From: Herbaspirillum autotrophicum
Lineage (GTDB): Bacteria > Pseudomonadota > Gammaproteobacteria > Burkholderiales > Burkholderiaceae_D
Length of the DNA stretch: 64,000 nt
Reading direction: 5' to 3'
NCBI RefSeq assembly: GCF_001189915.1
Contig: NZ_LFLS01000006.1
Location: forward strand, 150,403-214,402
In this document: one piece after another, positions 35,002-44,010 of the stretch
Position numbering within the stretch: position 1 is the stretch's first letter
Layout: each line of letters begins with the position of its first letter
Translations under genes and position numbers: made by a program
The notes under the pieces: generated by a model
What the model was told of the DNA's origin: nothing
Seen by the model: only the letters and a program-made list of their open reading frames with translations
Databases searched by the model: none

Positions 35002-37260
35002 ATGAATTCAAGGTGGTCTGGCAAGCGTGCAACAGAGAACAACCCATGGCATCTGCAACGTCGTCTGATGGCGGTAGCCATCTCTGCAGTATTGAGCGGC
35101 GGCGCGTGGGCGGCGGACGCCGTTGATGCGCCTGCGAAGCCGGCGGCGACTGGCGACAAGAGTGGCATCGTGTTGCAAAAAGTGGTGGTGACGGCCGAGC
35201 GTCGCGAAGATGACGTGCAGAGTATCGCTTCGGCGGTGACGGTAATCGGCGGCGATACGATTGAAAGCAGTGAAGTCCGCAATGCCGGTGACATCATTCG
35301 TTTCGTGCCCAACATGACGGCCGATACTACCGACGGCCATGGCCGGCCGAAATTTTATATCCGCGGCATTGGCTTGTCCGATGCTTCGGTATGGAATACC
35401 AATCCGATTGGCACCTATCTGGATGATGTCTATATCTGGAATGCGTCGACCGTCGGTTTCCCCTTGTTTGATCTGGAACGGGTAGAGGTATTGCGCGGAC
35501 CGCAAGGCACCTTGTGGGGCAAGAACACCACCGGTGGCGCCATCAATTTCATTTCGCGCAAGCCGACCTTCGATACCGATGGCTATGCCAAGCTGAGCTA
35601 CGGCAATTATCACAACTCGGTGTTTGAAGGTGCCGTGGGCGGTGCGATCAAAGATGACGTGCTGGCGGCGCGGGTATCGATTCACCGTGAAGATTCGGAT
35701 CGCTATGCGCAAAACAGTTTTGTCCCCGGCACTGAGCGTTGGAGCGATCTCGGTGTACGTACACAATTCCTGGCGAAATTCTCCAGCACCTTTGAAGCAC
35801 TGTTGAATATCCACTATCGCGACTTCAACGGCCCGGTCTTGCAAAGTGGCACCACTGCGGTGCCGACGCAAACGCGTTTCGATGTGCCGTCGCTGGTCGA
35901 GCCGACCGACAATCTGAAGCAAAAGGGCAGTTCACTGACGCTCAACAAGAAGCTCGACGGCGGCCTGACGCTGACCTCGATTACCGGCTATGAAACCTTC
36001 GACCGGCTGCAAACCAGTGCCGATTCGGTGACTTACGAATCAAGCCGCAGCCGCACCGATTTCACCGTCAATCAGTTCAGCCAGGAATTCCGGCTGGCAT
36101 CGTCCAAGGCCGATCGTCTGTCGTGGATTGCCGGCGCCTATTTCTTTGATGGCAAGCTTGATTTCAGTTCGCAGACTGGCGTATTGCCGGGATCGAAGAA
36201 TGCTGCCGGCGGCAACAAGGCGACCAGTTTCAATACCACCGATTATTCGCTGAAATCGAAAAGTTATGCGCTGTTCGGCAATCTGGATTACAAGTTCACG
36301 GAAAAATTCGATGTTGCGGTCGGCTTGCGCCAGACCTGGGAAACCAAGGATATCGATTATCTCTACCGCACGGCACCGAATGGCACTACCTACAACAATG
36401 TCGCGCAATGGTGGTTGCCAGGCAGTCTGAATGCGAATCTCACGACGGCGGCGCGGCAGAACGATTCCAAAACCTGGTCGGCGTTTACCTACGACATCAC
36501 GCCGACCTATCAATTTACCGATAACCTGCGCGCCTATTTCCGCCATGCCAAGGGGTTCAATGGCGGCAGCTTCAATGCTGGTGCCTCCGCCCAGAGTCAG
36601 GTGACGACGATTCAGCCGGAATTTCTGAAATCGTATGAACTGGGTGTCAAGAGCGAGTGGTGGGATAACCGCTTGCAAGTCAATGCGGCTGCCTTCTATT
36701 ACGACTATACGGATATTCAGCAAAAGGGCACCACGCTCAATCCGCTCAATCCGAGTCAGCAAATCCTGACCTTCATCAATGCCAAGAGCGGCAAAGTGCG
36801 CGGGCTGGATCTGGAAGTCGCGGTGGTACCGGTCAAGGATTTGCGGGTGGCGGTCAATATCGGTCTGAACAATACCGAGTTTGAAGATTTCCAGGATACG
36901 CCGACGCATAACGCTGCCGGCAACTGGTTCAACCGCGTGCCGCGCATCATCAGCAATGTGCAGGTGGATTACAAATATCCGTTGCCGACCGGCGCCGCGC
37001 TGTTGTTCAACACCGATTGGGCTTACCGCAGCAAGGCGTACTTCAATGCAGTCGATCAGACCAGCGGCTTCCTGACCGAAAACGCTTACTGGCTGGGCAA
37101 TGTGTCGGCCGGCTATATCTCGCCGGACAAGAAGTACGAAGTGCGCGGCTATGTATTGAACGTGACGGACAAGATCTATCGCAATACCGCGCTGATCACG
37201 GGTCTGTATTCCTACGGCGCACCACGCACGTTCGGCGTGTCGGCTACGTATCGCTTCTGA
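35002..37260 (+). CDS. TonB-dependent outer-membrane receptor
   Basis: Outer-membrane transporter of 752 residues. Signal peptide (AVAISAVLSGGAWAAD), a TonB-box-like stretch near VLQKVVVTAERREDDVQ, a plug domain (GGDTIESSEVRNAGDIIRFV ... FDLERVEVLRGPQGTLWGKN), then a 22-strand-type barrel ending in the outer-membrane C-terminus TFGVSATYRF. GGGGAG precedes the ATG at 35002. It is followed by an SsuABC/AtsRBC-like importer. In Pseudomonas putida S-313 a TonB receptor (SftP) and the AtsRBC importer take up sulfate esters, which makes an organosulfur ligand plausible here. The FecA-type N-terminal signalling domain is absent. Confidence 0.9.
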   Translation: MNSRWSGKRATENNPWHLQRRLMAVAISAVLSGGAWAADAVDAPAKPAATGDKSGIVLQKVVVTAERREDDVQSIASAVTVIGGDTIESSEVRNAGDIIRFVPNMTADTTDGHGRPKFYIRGIGLSDASVWNTNPIGTYLDDVYIWNASTVGFPLFDLERVEVLRGPQGTLWGKNTTGGAINFISRKPTFDTDGYAKLSYGNYHNSVFEGAVGGAIKDDVLAARVSIHREDSDRYAQNSFVPGTERWSDLGVRTQFLAKFSSTFEALLNIHYRDFNGPVLQSGTTAVPTQTRFDVPSLVEPTDNLKQKGSSLTLNKKLDGGLTLTSITGYETFDRLQTSADSVTYESSRSRTDFTVNQFSQEFRLASSKADRLSWIAGAYFFDGKLDFSSQTGVLPGSKNAAGGNKATSFNTTDYSLKSKSYALFGNLDYKFTEKFDVAVGLRQTWETKDIDYLYRTAPNGTTYNNVAQWWLPGSLNANLTTAARQNDSKTWSAFTYDITPTYQFTDNLRAYFRHAKGFNGGSFNAGASAQSQVTTIQPEFLKSYELGVKSEWWDNRLQVNAAAFYYDYTDIQQKGTTLNPLNPSQQILTFINAKSGKVRGLDLEVAVVPVKDLRVAVNIGLNNTEFEDFQDTPTHNAAGNWFNRVPRIISNVQVDYKYPLPTGAALLFNTDWAYRSKAYFNAVDQTSGFLTENAYWLGNVSAGYISPDKKYEVRGYVLNVTDKIYRNTALITGLYSYGAPRTFGVSATYRF

Positions 37261-37278
37261 GTGGTCCTTTGAAAACGG

Positions 37279-37307
37279 GCAGCGACTGGCAGATGGCTGG
37301 TCGCTGC
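37279..37307 (+). promoter_or_regulatory. Intercistronic stem-loop between receptor and importer genes
   Basis: GCAGCGAC at 37279-37286 pairs perfectly with GTCGCTGC at 37300-37307 around a 13-base loop. No U-run follows. It may set the ratio of receptor to importer by limiting read-through or by protecting the receptor message. Confidence 0.5.
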
Positions 37308-37359
37308 AATCTGAAACATCCTGTTCTTCTGTCATCCATGCCAACAAGGTTAATCCATC

Positions 37360-38403
37360 ATGACTGAACCCGCCGTCACGGCAACTTCTCTGTTTTCCCG
37401 GCGCTGGCTGCTTGTCGCCGGTTTGCTGTCACTGCTCGGTGCAGCGGCGTTATGGGTCGGATTGCCGCGCGCGGCCAGTCTCAACGCCAGCACGCAACTG
37501 GTCGATTTCCGTATTGCAGCGGCATCGCTTGGCAATCCGGAACAGGTCAGCAAGGAATTGAAAACGACCGGTCCGCTCGGCTATGCCATTCATCTCGGTA
37601 CCTTTCAGCAGGAACTGCAGAAATCCGGTTTTCGTTTCAAGGGGATTGTCGGCTTTCCACGTACCGCCGCTGCCTTGCTGGGGATGATGAGCGGTCAGGC
37701 GGAAGTGGCGACGACCGGTGACTCGCCGGCGGTATTGTCACGTGCGCGCGGCGAGAAACATCGTGCCTTGTATGTCACCAATCCGAACATTATCGAATCG
37801 TCGTTTTGGGTGGTGGGCCGCAAGGGCGGTCCGCGTACCTTGCAGGAACTGAGCGGCCACAGTGTCGGCCTGCTGTTCGGTTCGACCTTCGATTACAGTT
37901 TCCAGACCGCCGCTGAAGGTTTGCAGCTCAAGAATGTCGGTTATACCCAGTTGCCGTCCTCTGCAGCCTTGCCGGCCTTGCAAAACAATCAGCTCGACGC
38001 CTACGTGACGTCGCCGTCGATTGCCAAATTGTGGATCGACAAATTTGGTTTGACGCTGATCGGCAAACTCGGTGATGTGCCGTCTACCGGTCGCACGGTC
38101 AGCATCATTTCCGCACGCGAAGATTTTTTGAAGGCCAATCCAGCCTTTGCCGCCGCATTCTGGCGCGGCCTCAAGAGCGGTATCGACGCCATTCGCAAAG
38201 AACCGGAAGCCTATTACCGCTGGGTTGCCGACAGCACCGGCTATAGCCTGGATATCGTGCGCGCCACCAGTGGCGTCAATTATGAAGAACGGCCGATTTC
38301 CGAAGACGGCGTAGCGGCCTTGAAAAAGCTGCTGGATTTCCGTCTCAAGAACAAGGTGGCGCAATCCGCATTCTCGGTAGATGACTGGGTATTGCGGCAA
38401 TGA
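37360..38403 (+). CDS. ABC importer substrate-binding protein, SsuA/AtsR-like
   Basis: Periplasmic binding protein (347 residues) of the aliphatic sulfonate/nitrate/taurine group. An N-terminal hydrophobic segment (WLLVAGLLSLLGAAALWVG) is a signal peptide or membrane anchor. The family blocks ALLGMMSGQAEVATTGDSP, LQELSGHSVGLLFGS and ALQNNQLDAYVTSPS follow. A real signal sequence here contrasts with the signal-less DszB-like proteins of the same fold in this island. Permease and ATPase genes follow. The ligand is likely a sulfonate or sulfate ester, by family and context only. Confidence 0.85.
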   Translation: MTEPAVTATSLFSRRWLLVAGLLSLLGAAALWVGLPRAASLNASTQLVDFRIAAASLGNPEQVSKELKTTGPLGYAIHLGTFQQELQKSGFRFKGIVGFPRTAAALLGMMSGQAEVATTGDSPAVLSRARGEKHRALYVTNPNIIESSFWVVGRKGGPRTLQELSGHSVGLLFGSTFDYSFQTAAEGLQLKNVGYTQLPSSAALPALQNNQLDAYVTSPSIAKLWIDKFGLTLIGKLGDVPSTGRTVSIISAREDFLKANPAFAAAFWRGLKSGIDAIRKEPEAYYRWVADSTGYSLDIVRATSGVNYEERPISEDGVAALKKLLDFRLKNKVAQSAFSVDDWVLRQ

Positions 38404-38434
38404 CGCCGTGTTTGAATCACAAAGAAAGAGCAGC

Positions 38435-39322
38435 ATGACAAGTACCACCGCGGCCAATTCCTGGCCGGCCACCGACGACGCCACACCGGTTGCAGCTACT
38501 GCGCCCGGCGTTACTCCCATCCGTCTGACACCACCGCAGCGGTTGTATGAAAGCAGTCGCCCGCGCTGGCTGTCGCTGAGCTTGCGGGTACTGGTGCCAT
38601 TGCTGATTCTGCTGGCATGGGCACTCGGTTCTTACAGCGGCGCGATTGCCGAAAATGTTCTGGCGCCGCCGTGGGTGGTGCTTGACAGTGCCTGGCGTCT
38701 GACCGTATCGGGTGTGTTGTGGCATCACCTGTCGCTGTCGCTGAGCCGGGCCGGTATCGGCTTGTTGCTGGGCGGCGGCTTCGGCTTGTGTCTGGGCGTC
38801 GTCTCCGGGTTGAGCAAGGTAGCCGAGGAATTGATTGATCCGACGGTACAGATGATTCGGGCCGTGCCGTTTCTGGCGCTGATTCCGTTATTGATTGTGT
38901 GGTTCGGTATCGGTGAGTCGTCAAAAATCATTTTGATTGCCGCCGGTGCGGCCAAGCCGATGTATCTGAATGCCTTCAGCGGTGTGCGCAATGTCGATCC
39001 GAAAATCATCGAAGCCGCCAAGATATTCGGCTTGTCGCGCTGGCGCATGATTGTTGAAATTCACTTTCCGGCGGCGCTGCCATCGCTGATGGTTGGCTTG
39101 CGGCTGTCGATGACCATGTCGCTGCTGGCATTGATCGGGGTGGAAGTGATCAACACCACGCAAGGTATCGGCTTTTTGATGTTGCAGGCGCAGGAATATT
39201 TCAAGACCGAGATATTGATTGTGTGCGTGGTGATTTATGCCTTGTTCGGACTCAGCACCGATCTGCTGGTGCGCTGGCTGGAACGCGTCGTCATGCCTTG
39301 GCGTGCGGTGGCAAAGAAATGA
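38435..39322 (+). CDS. ABC importer permease, SsuC/AtsB-like
   Basis: Inner-membrane permease of 295 residues in the SsuC/TauC/NrtB group. A long hydrophilic N-terminus of about 55 residues precedes six helices beginning LRVLVPLLILLAWALGSYSG. The coupling loop EAAKIFGLSRWRMIVEIHFPAALP (written in part) holds the EAA motif for ATPase docking. The ATG at 38435 follows AAAGAAAGAG. The stop overlaps an in-frame ATG of the ATPase gene (ATGA at 39319-39322). Confidence 0.9.
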   Translation: MTSTTAANSWPATDDATPVAATAPGVTPIRLTPPQRLYESSRPRWLSLSLRVLVPLLILLAWALGSYSGAIAENVLAPPWVVLDSAWRLTVSGVLWHHLSLSLSRAGIGLLLGGGFGLCLGVVSGLSKVAEELIDPTVQMIRAVPFLALIPLLIVWFGIGESSKIILIAAGAAKPMYLNAFSGVRNVDPKIIEAAKIFGLSRWRMIVEIHFPAALPSLMVGLRLSMTMSLLALIGVEVINTTQGIGFLMLQAQEYFKTEILIVCVVIYALFGLSTDLLVRWLERVVMPWRAVAKK

Positions 39323-39357
39323 ATCGCGGCGGCAACCAACACGAATCGGGAAGCACT

Positions 39358-40086
39358 ATGTTGAACAATGCAAACACCTCGGCGGCGCTGGCGGTGCAGG
39401 TCAAAAATGCACGCAAGGTATTCGCCGGCAAAGCCGTACTCGATGGTTTTGATCTGGATATCCGGCCGGGCGAATTCATTGCTCTGCTGGGCAAGAGCGG
39501 CAGCGGCAAGACGACCTTGCTGCGGATTCTGGCCGGACTTGATCAGGTCACCGATGGCAGTGCGCTGGTCGCACCGGCACGCACAGTGGTATTTCAGGAA
39601 CCACGACTGGTCCAGTCCAAGCGGGTACTCGACAACGTCTTGCTGGGGCTGCCCCGTACTGCCAGCAATCGTCAGGCGGCATTGGCGGCATTGGCCGAGG
39701 TCGGACTGGAGCGGCATGCGCATGCGTGGCCGGCCACCTTGTCCGGCGGTGAGGCGCAGCGGGTCGCACTGGCACGTGCCTTGTTGCGGGCCCCGCAATT
39801 GCTGATGCTGGATGAACCGTTCGCGGCGCTGGATGCGCTGACGCGGCTGAAAATGCAAAGTCTGGTGGCCGATCTGTGTCAGCGTCATCAACCGGCAGTC
39901 TTGCTGGTCACGCATGATGTGGATGAAGCGATCCAACTGGCGGATCGGGTACTGGTGCTGACCGATGGCCGGGTGGCTGTCGATGAACGCATCGATATTG
40001 CCCATCCGCGCCGTCGTGGCGGCGACACGTTTGATCGTCTGCGCGCCCGCTTTTTGCTGGCGCTCGGTGTGACGGAAGTGCAATGA
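39358..40086 (+). CDS. ABC importer ATPase, SsuB/AtsC-like
   Basis: Cytoplasmic ATPase (242 residues) powering the importer: Walker A GKSGSGKTTLLRILAGL, Q-loop VVFQEPRLV, signature TLSGGEAQRVALARALL, Walker B LLMLDEPFAALD, and H-loop LLVTHDVDEAIQLADRV. GGGAAG precedes the ATG at 39358; an alternative ATG at 39319 would overlap the permease stop and add 13 residues. The stop overlaps the start of the next ABC exporter (ATGA at 40083-40086), so importer and exporter genes appear to be translationally coupled. Confidence 0.92.
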   Translation: MLNNANTSAALAVQVKNARKVFAGKAVLDGFDLDIRPGEFIALLGKSGSGKTTLLRILAGLDQVTDGSALVAPARTVVFQEPRLVQSKRVLDNVLLGLPRTASNRQAALAALAEVGLERHAHAWPATLSGGEAQRVALARALLRAPQLLMLDEPFAALDALTRLKMQSLVADLCQRHQPAVLLVTHDVDEAIQLADRVLVLTDGRVAVDERIDIAHPRRRGGDTFDRLRARFLLALGVTEVQ

Positions 40087-41888
40087 GCCGCGACGTCGCG
40101 CCAATGAAGAAACGTTATCCCTTACTGCGCTGCCTGGCGATTTATCGTCAGATGCCATGGTTGTTTGCGGTCACGGCGCTGCTGTTCGTCGTGGTCAATG
40201 CCGGCTTGTCGCTGCAGCAGTGGTTGCTGGGCCGCGCCGTCAATGATGTCACGCAAGGCAGGGCGGTGCTGCGACTGGATGATGGCAGTTTCGACTACAG
40301 CCGGGCCCGCTACTGGTTGCTGGTGCTGGCCGCAGTGGCGCTGGTGCGTGGCGTGCTGCAATATGCCGTAGCGATTTCCTCGCAGCTCAGCAATCAGCGT
40401 TTGTTGACCGAGTTGCGGGCGCGCATTTTTGCGCAGATACAGCAATTGCATCTGGCATATCACTGGCAACACGGCATGGGTGAATTGGTGACGCGCACCA
40501 CGCGCGATGCCGACAAAGTGCGCGACGCCATGGTCACCTTCTGGCGGCAAGGGGTGGAAACGCTGCTGGTGGTGGCGGCCTCGATCGGCTTGCTGTGCTG
40601 GTATGACTGGCTGCTCGGACTGGTGCCGCTGTTGCTGACGCTGGCCGGCATGGCGATCTTTGTCTGGCAGACCGAACATCTGGTGCAACTGGATCGCGAG
40701 GTCGGACAAGCCTATGACCGCGTCAATCAGGATTTGTCGGAAGGTATCAGCGGCGTGCGCGTAATCAAATCCTTTGTGCTGGAAGCGCAGCGTATCGCCA
40801 GCTTCAGCGTGCAAGTGCAGGCCTTTGTCCGGCATGCCCGCAATGCGCTGGCGTATTCCAGTTCACGCATTCCGGTGCCGCAGACGGTGGTGGCGCTGGG
40901 GCATGTCTGGATTCTGGTGTACGGCGCGGTGCTGGTCAGTGAGAACCGGCTTGATCTGGGTGCGCTGACGGCATCGCTGTTGATTGCCACCACGCTGGTA
41001 TTCCGGCTCGAAGGCGCAGGGCGTGCCATGCAGGCATTTGCTGATGCCCGCTCGTCGGCAGAACGGATCTGGGAATTGCTGGATGTGACGCCGGCGATTG
41101 TCAGCGGTAATCAAGCATTGCCGCCGACGCCGCTGGGTATCCGGCTGGAACAGGTAGCGCTTGGTACCACCGGTGGCGGCCAGCGAATTCTGGACAACTG
41201 TTCATTGACCATCAAACCGGGTGAGGTGGTGGCGCTGGTCGGCGTCACCGGGGCTGGCAAAAGCATGCTGGTCAATTTGTTGCCGCGCCTGCTGCAAGCC
41301 GATGCTGGCCGGGTTGCCGTGGGTTCCGATGAAGCCGGCTGGTGCGATGTCAATGATGCCGATCTGCACCAATTGCGGCGCCGTGTACATGTGCTGCCGC
41401 AAGAGAGTTTTTTGTTTTCCGACACGCTGGAGAAAAATTTGCGTCTTGGCGCGCCGGACGCCAGTGAAGAGGATTTGCATGAGGCCTTGCGTCTGGCCTG
41501 CGCCGATGAAATATTGGCTGGTCTGGCCGATGGCTTGCAGACCCGGCTCGGGGACCGTGGCGTGACGCTGTCCGGCGGTCAGCGCCAGCGCTTGTGTCTG
41601 GCGCGGGCCTTGCTCGCGGCGCCCGATATTCTGATTCTCGATGACGCCACCAGTGCGCTCGATGCGGTGACCGAACGCAACATACTGAGTGCCATGCGCC
41701 GGCATCACCATGGCAGTACCCAAACCTTGCTGCTGGTTGCCAGCAAACTGTCCACCATTCTGTTTGCCGACCGCGTTCTGCTGCTGGACGCCGGCCATAT
41801 CGTGGCCGCCGGCCGGCATCAGGAACTGGCTGCCGGCAATGCCGCTTATCGTGATTTGCTGGGGTTGGAACATGGCCGAGATGCGTAA
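40083..41888 (+). CDS. Heterodimeric ABC exporter subunit with degenerate ATPase site
   Basis: ABC exporter half-transporter of 601 residues: about six transmembrane helices then an ATPase. Walker A GVTGAGKSMLVNLL and signature TLSGGQRQRLCLARALL are canonical. The catalytic glutamate after Walker B is Asp (LILDDATSALD), and the H-loop histidine is Ser (LLVASKLST versus the usual IAHRLST). Such changes mark the degenerate-site half of heterodimeric exporters such as TM287/288. The start overlaps the importer ATPase (ATGA), and the next gene overlaps this one by 17 bases and encodes the complementary half. The substrate is unknown. Confidence 0.9.
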   Translation: MSRDVAPMKKRYPLLRCLAIYRQMPWLFAVTALLFVVVNAGLSLQQWLLGRAVNDVTQGRAVLRLDDGSFDYSRARYWLLVLAAVALVRGVLQYAVAISSQLSNQRLLTELRARIFAQIQQLHLAYHWQHGMGELVTRTTRDADKVRDAMVTFWRQGVETLLVVAASIGLLCWYDWLLGLVPLLLTLAGMAIFVWQTEHLVQLDREVGQAYDRVNQDLSEGISGVRVIKSFVLEAQRIASFSVQVQAFVRHARNALAYSSSRIPVPQTVVALGHVWILVYGAVLVSENRLDLGALTASLLIATTLVFRLEGAGRAMQAFADARSSAERIWELLDVTPAIVSGNQALPPTPLGIRLEQVALGTTGGGQRILDNCSLTIKPGEVVALVGVTGAGKSMLVNLLPRLLQADAGRVAVGSDEAGWCDVNDADLHQLRRRVHVLPQESFLFSDTLEKNLRLGAPDASEEDLHEALRLACADEILAGLADGLQTRLGDRGVTLSGGQRQRLCLARALLAAPDILILDDATSALDAVTERNILSAMRRHHHGSTQTLLLVASKLSTILFADRVLLLDAGHIVAAGRHQELAAGNAAYRDLLGLEHGRDA

Positions 41889-43770
41889 CAAACCGCTGAG
41901 CGATATTGAAATCGAAGAGGCGCTGGCCAAGCAGGCGCTCAATCGCAGCATGTTTCACCGTCTGTTGCCGTTGTTGCGGCCGGTACGCAAGCAAATTGCG
42001 ATTGTCGTACTGGTTGAAATATTGCTGGTAGGCGTGGTGTTCTTGCGGCCGTGGTTCGTCAAGGAACTGATTGATCATGGCCTGACGCCTCACGCCGGCG
42101 GCTGGCAACTGGACCTGCCGTTGTTGGGGTGGCTTGGTGCCGGTTTGGCGCTGAGCTGGATTGCCCGCTTTGCCTGCGCCGGCTGCTCGCAGTTCGTGGC
42201 CGGCTCGGCCGCGATCACCGTGCTCAATGATTTGCGCATACGGGTGTTTGCCCACGTTCAAGCCCTGAGCGTTTCTTACTTCGACAAAACCAAGGCCGGC
42301 CGCATCATCGGCCGGGTGGACCGGGATGTCGACAGCATGGAAGCCTTGCTGGTGCAAGGGCCGCCGGAATTGTTGTCGGCCTTTTTGCGCTGTCTGGTCG
42401 CCGGTGTCTTGCTCTGGCAGATTGCGCCGGCGCTGTTTTTCAGCCTGGCCAGCATCATTCCCTTGCTGCTTATCGGCATCTGGGCCTTCAAGCGCATTAC
42501 CCAACCCAACTGGGCACGCGTGGCGGAACAGCGCAGTCGCTTCACGGCGCATCTGGTAGAAACCGTATCGGGCGTGCAATTGCTGCAACAAAGCGGGCAG
42601 CAGGTTGCCAATGGCCGTCGCTATGGGGTATTGCTGCGCGACTTCAGTTGGTCATTGATACGCGGCGGCCTCAGCGCCGGCTGGTTTGCGCCTTATACCG
42701 GGATCTTGTCCAGCATCGGCATGGCGCTGTTGCTGGTGGTCGGCGGACACGGATTGGCGACCGGCACCATGAGCAGCGGGCAGATTGTCCAGAGTCTGTT
42801 TTATGTGATGTTGTTTCTCGGGCCCTTGCAGGAACTCAGTGACTTGTTTGAACGTTACGCCACCGGCTCGGCATCGGCGCAGCGCATTTTTCTGCTGCTG
42901 GATACCCGGCCTGAAATTACTGATCGGGCAGACGCGACGGCGCTGGATCGGGTGGCCGGTCGGGTGTCATTTGAAAACGTGCGCTTCGCCTATCATCCGG
43001 AAGCCGTGACGCCGGTAATCCGGGGGCTGGATCTGGAGATCCGGGCCGGTGAGGTGATCGCCATCGTCGGCCCGACCGGTCATGGCAAAAGCACGCTGGT
43101 GCAATTGCTGACACGCTTTTATGAAGCGCAAGGTGGCAGGGTGGCACTGGATGGCGTGGATGTGCGGGATTTTCCGCAACACAATCTGCGCCGGCATGTC
43201 GGCGTGGTGTTGCAGGATAACGTGTTGTTCAGCGGTTCGATCCTGGATAACCTGCGACTGGCGGCGCCGGCAGCAGATGAGCAGACATTGATCGATGCTG
43301 CACGCGCGCTGGGTGCGGATGAAGTGCTGGAACGCATGCCGCATGGCTACCATACCGAAGTCGGGCCGCTGGGGCGTTACCTCAGTCACGGTCAGCGGCA
43401 ACTCGTCTGTCTGGTGCGCGCCTATCTGGCGGACCCGGCAGTGCTGGTGCTGGACGAAGCCACCTCGGCGGTGGATGTCCATACCGAACGGCGCTTGCAA
43501 CGGGCCTTGCGCCGCCTGTGTGCCGGCCGTACCGCGATCATCATTGCGCATCGTCTGGCTACCATCCGCGATGCGGATCGGATCGCGGTGATTCGTCACG
43601 GCGCTCTGGTGGAACTAGGCAGTCATGTGCAACTGCTGGGACAGGCCGGCTTTTATGCCAGTTTGTATCACGCGTATGAGCAAAACACATTCGGCATCGC
43701 CACGGCGGTCGCTGGCGTCGCCGCGCATGAATCACTTCCCGTCACCACTCCGGATACCGCAGCAGCATAG
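41872..43770 (+). CDS. Heterodimeric ABC exporter subunit with catalytic ATPase site
   Basis: Partner half-transporter of 632 residues. It carries canonical Walker A (GPTGHGKSTLVQLLTRF), Walker B with glutamate (LVLDEATSAVD) and H-loop histidine (IIIAHRLAT), but a changed signature, LSHGQ in place of LSGGQ. In the heterodimer the consensus site would combine this subunit's Walker motifs with the intact LSGGQ of the 40083 subunit, and the degenerate site the converse. The ATG at 41872 overlaps the previous gene; another in-frame ATG lies at 41881. This is the last gene before a new sigma-54 promoter. Confidence 0.9.
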   Translation: MAEMRNKPLSDIEIEEALAKQALNRSMFHRLLPLLRPVRKQIAIVVLVEILLVGVVFLRPWFVKELIDHGLTPHAGGWQLDLPLLGWLGAGLALSWIARFACAGCSQFVAGSAAITVLNDLRIRVFAHVQALSVSYFDKTKAGRIIGRVDRDVDSMEALLVQGPPELLSAFLRCLVAGVLLWQIAPALFFSLASIIPLLLIGIWAFKRITQPNWARVAEQRSRFTAHLVETVSGVQLLQQSGQQVANGRRYGVLLRDFSWSLIRGGLSAGWFAPYTGILSSIGMALLLVVGGHGLATGTMSSGQIVQSLFYVMLFLGPLQELSDLFERYATGSASAQRIFLLLDTRPEITDRADATALDRVAGRVSFENVRFAYHPEAVTPVIRGLDLEIRAGEVIAIVGPTGHGKSTLVQLLTRFYEAQGGRVALDGVDVRDFPQHNLRRHVGVVLQDNVLFSGSILDNLRLAAPAADEQTLIDAARALGADEVLERMPHGYHTEVGPLGRYLSHGQRQLVCLVRAYLADPAVLVLDEATSAVDVHTERRLQRALRRLCAGRTAIIIAHRLATIRDADRIAVIRHGALVELGSHVQLLGQAGFYASLYHAYEQNTFGIATAVAGVAAHESLPVTTPDTAAA

Positions 43771-43780
43771 CGTCAGGTGC

Positions 43781-43829
43781 TGTTGGTGCGGCAGCAGCAA
43801 AGTGCAGGCAGGATGTTTCTGCGGCAGCA
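43781..43829. promoter_or_regulatory. Paired activator-binding inverted repeats upstream of the 44011 DszB-like gene
   Basis: TGTTG-N6-CAGCA at 43781-43796 (one mismatch) and TGTTT-N6-CAGCA at 43814-43829 (two mismatches), 33 bases apart. They lie about 50-100 bases upstream of the sigma-54 promoter at 43879. These are weaker matches than at the other three sites. Confidence 0.42.
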
Positions 43830-43878
43830 AAAGATCCGGTTTTTACCGGTTTTCTGGCACGAATCGGGCAGCGAAGCT

Positions 43879-43893
43879 TGGCATGGGAATTGC
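43879..43893 (+). promoter_or_regulatory. Sigma-54 promoter of the tandem DszB-like genes
   Basis: TGGCATGGGAATTGC followed by A matches the consensus TGGCACGNNNNTTGC at all fixed positions but one. The ATG at 44011 is about 117 bases downstream. No separate promoter was seen before the second gene at 45130. Confidence 0.72.
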
Positions 43894-44010
43894 AGATTGC
43901 ACTCCGGCTTCATCGCAGTTTCAACACCCGGTTGATTCCGGTCTTATCCGCCGCCGTTGCTGCGTCGTTGCGGAACATTGAACTTCAGCATTCACATTCA
44001 GGAGAACGTC

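Noticed and set aside
43835..43855. CCGGT/ACCGG hairpin with T-rich loop and trailing TTTTC after the heterodimeric exporter, as a terminator
   Set aside because: The stem is only 5 base pairs and the U-run is short; it could be a weak terminator but is not strong enough to list.
43855..43869. Second sigma-54-like sequence TGGCACGAATCGGGC just upstream of the 43879 promoter
   Set aside because: The -24 half is perfect but the -12 half reads GGGC in place of TTGC, and a much better match follows 24 bases later.
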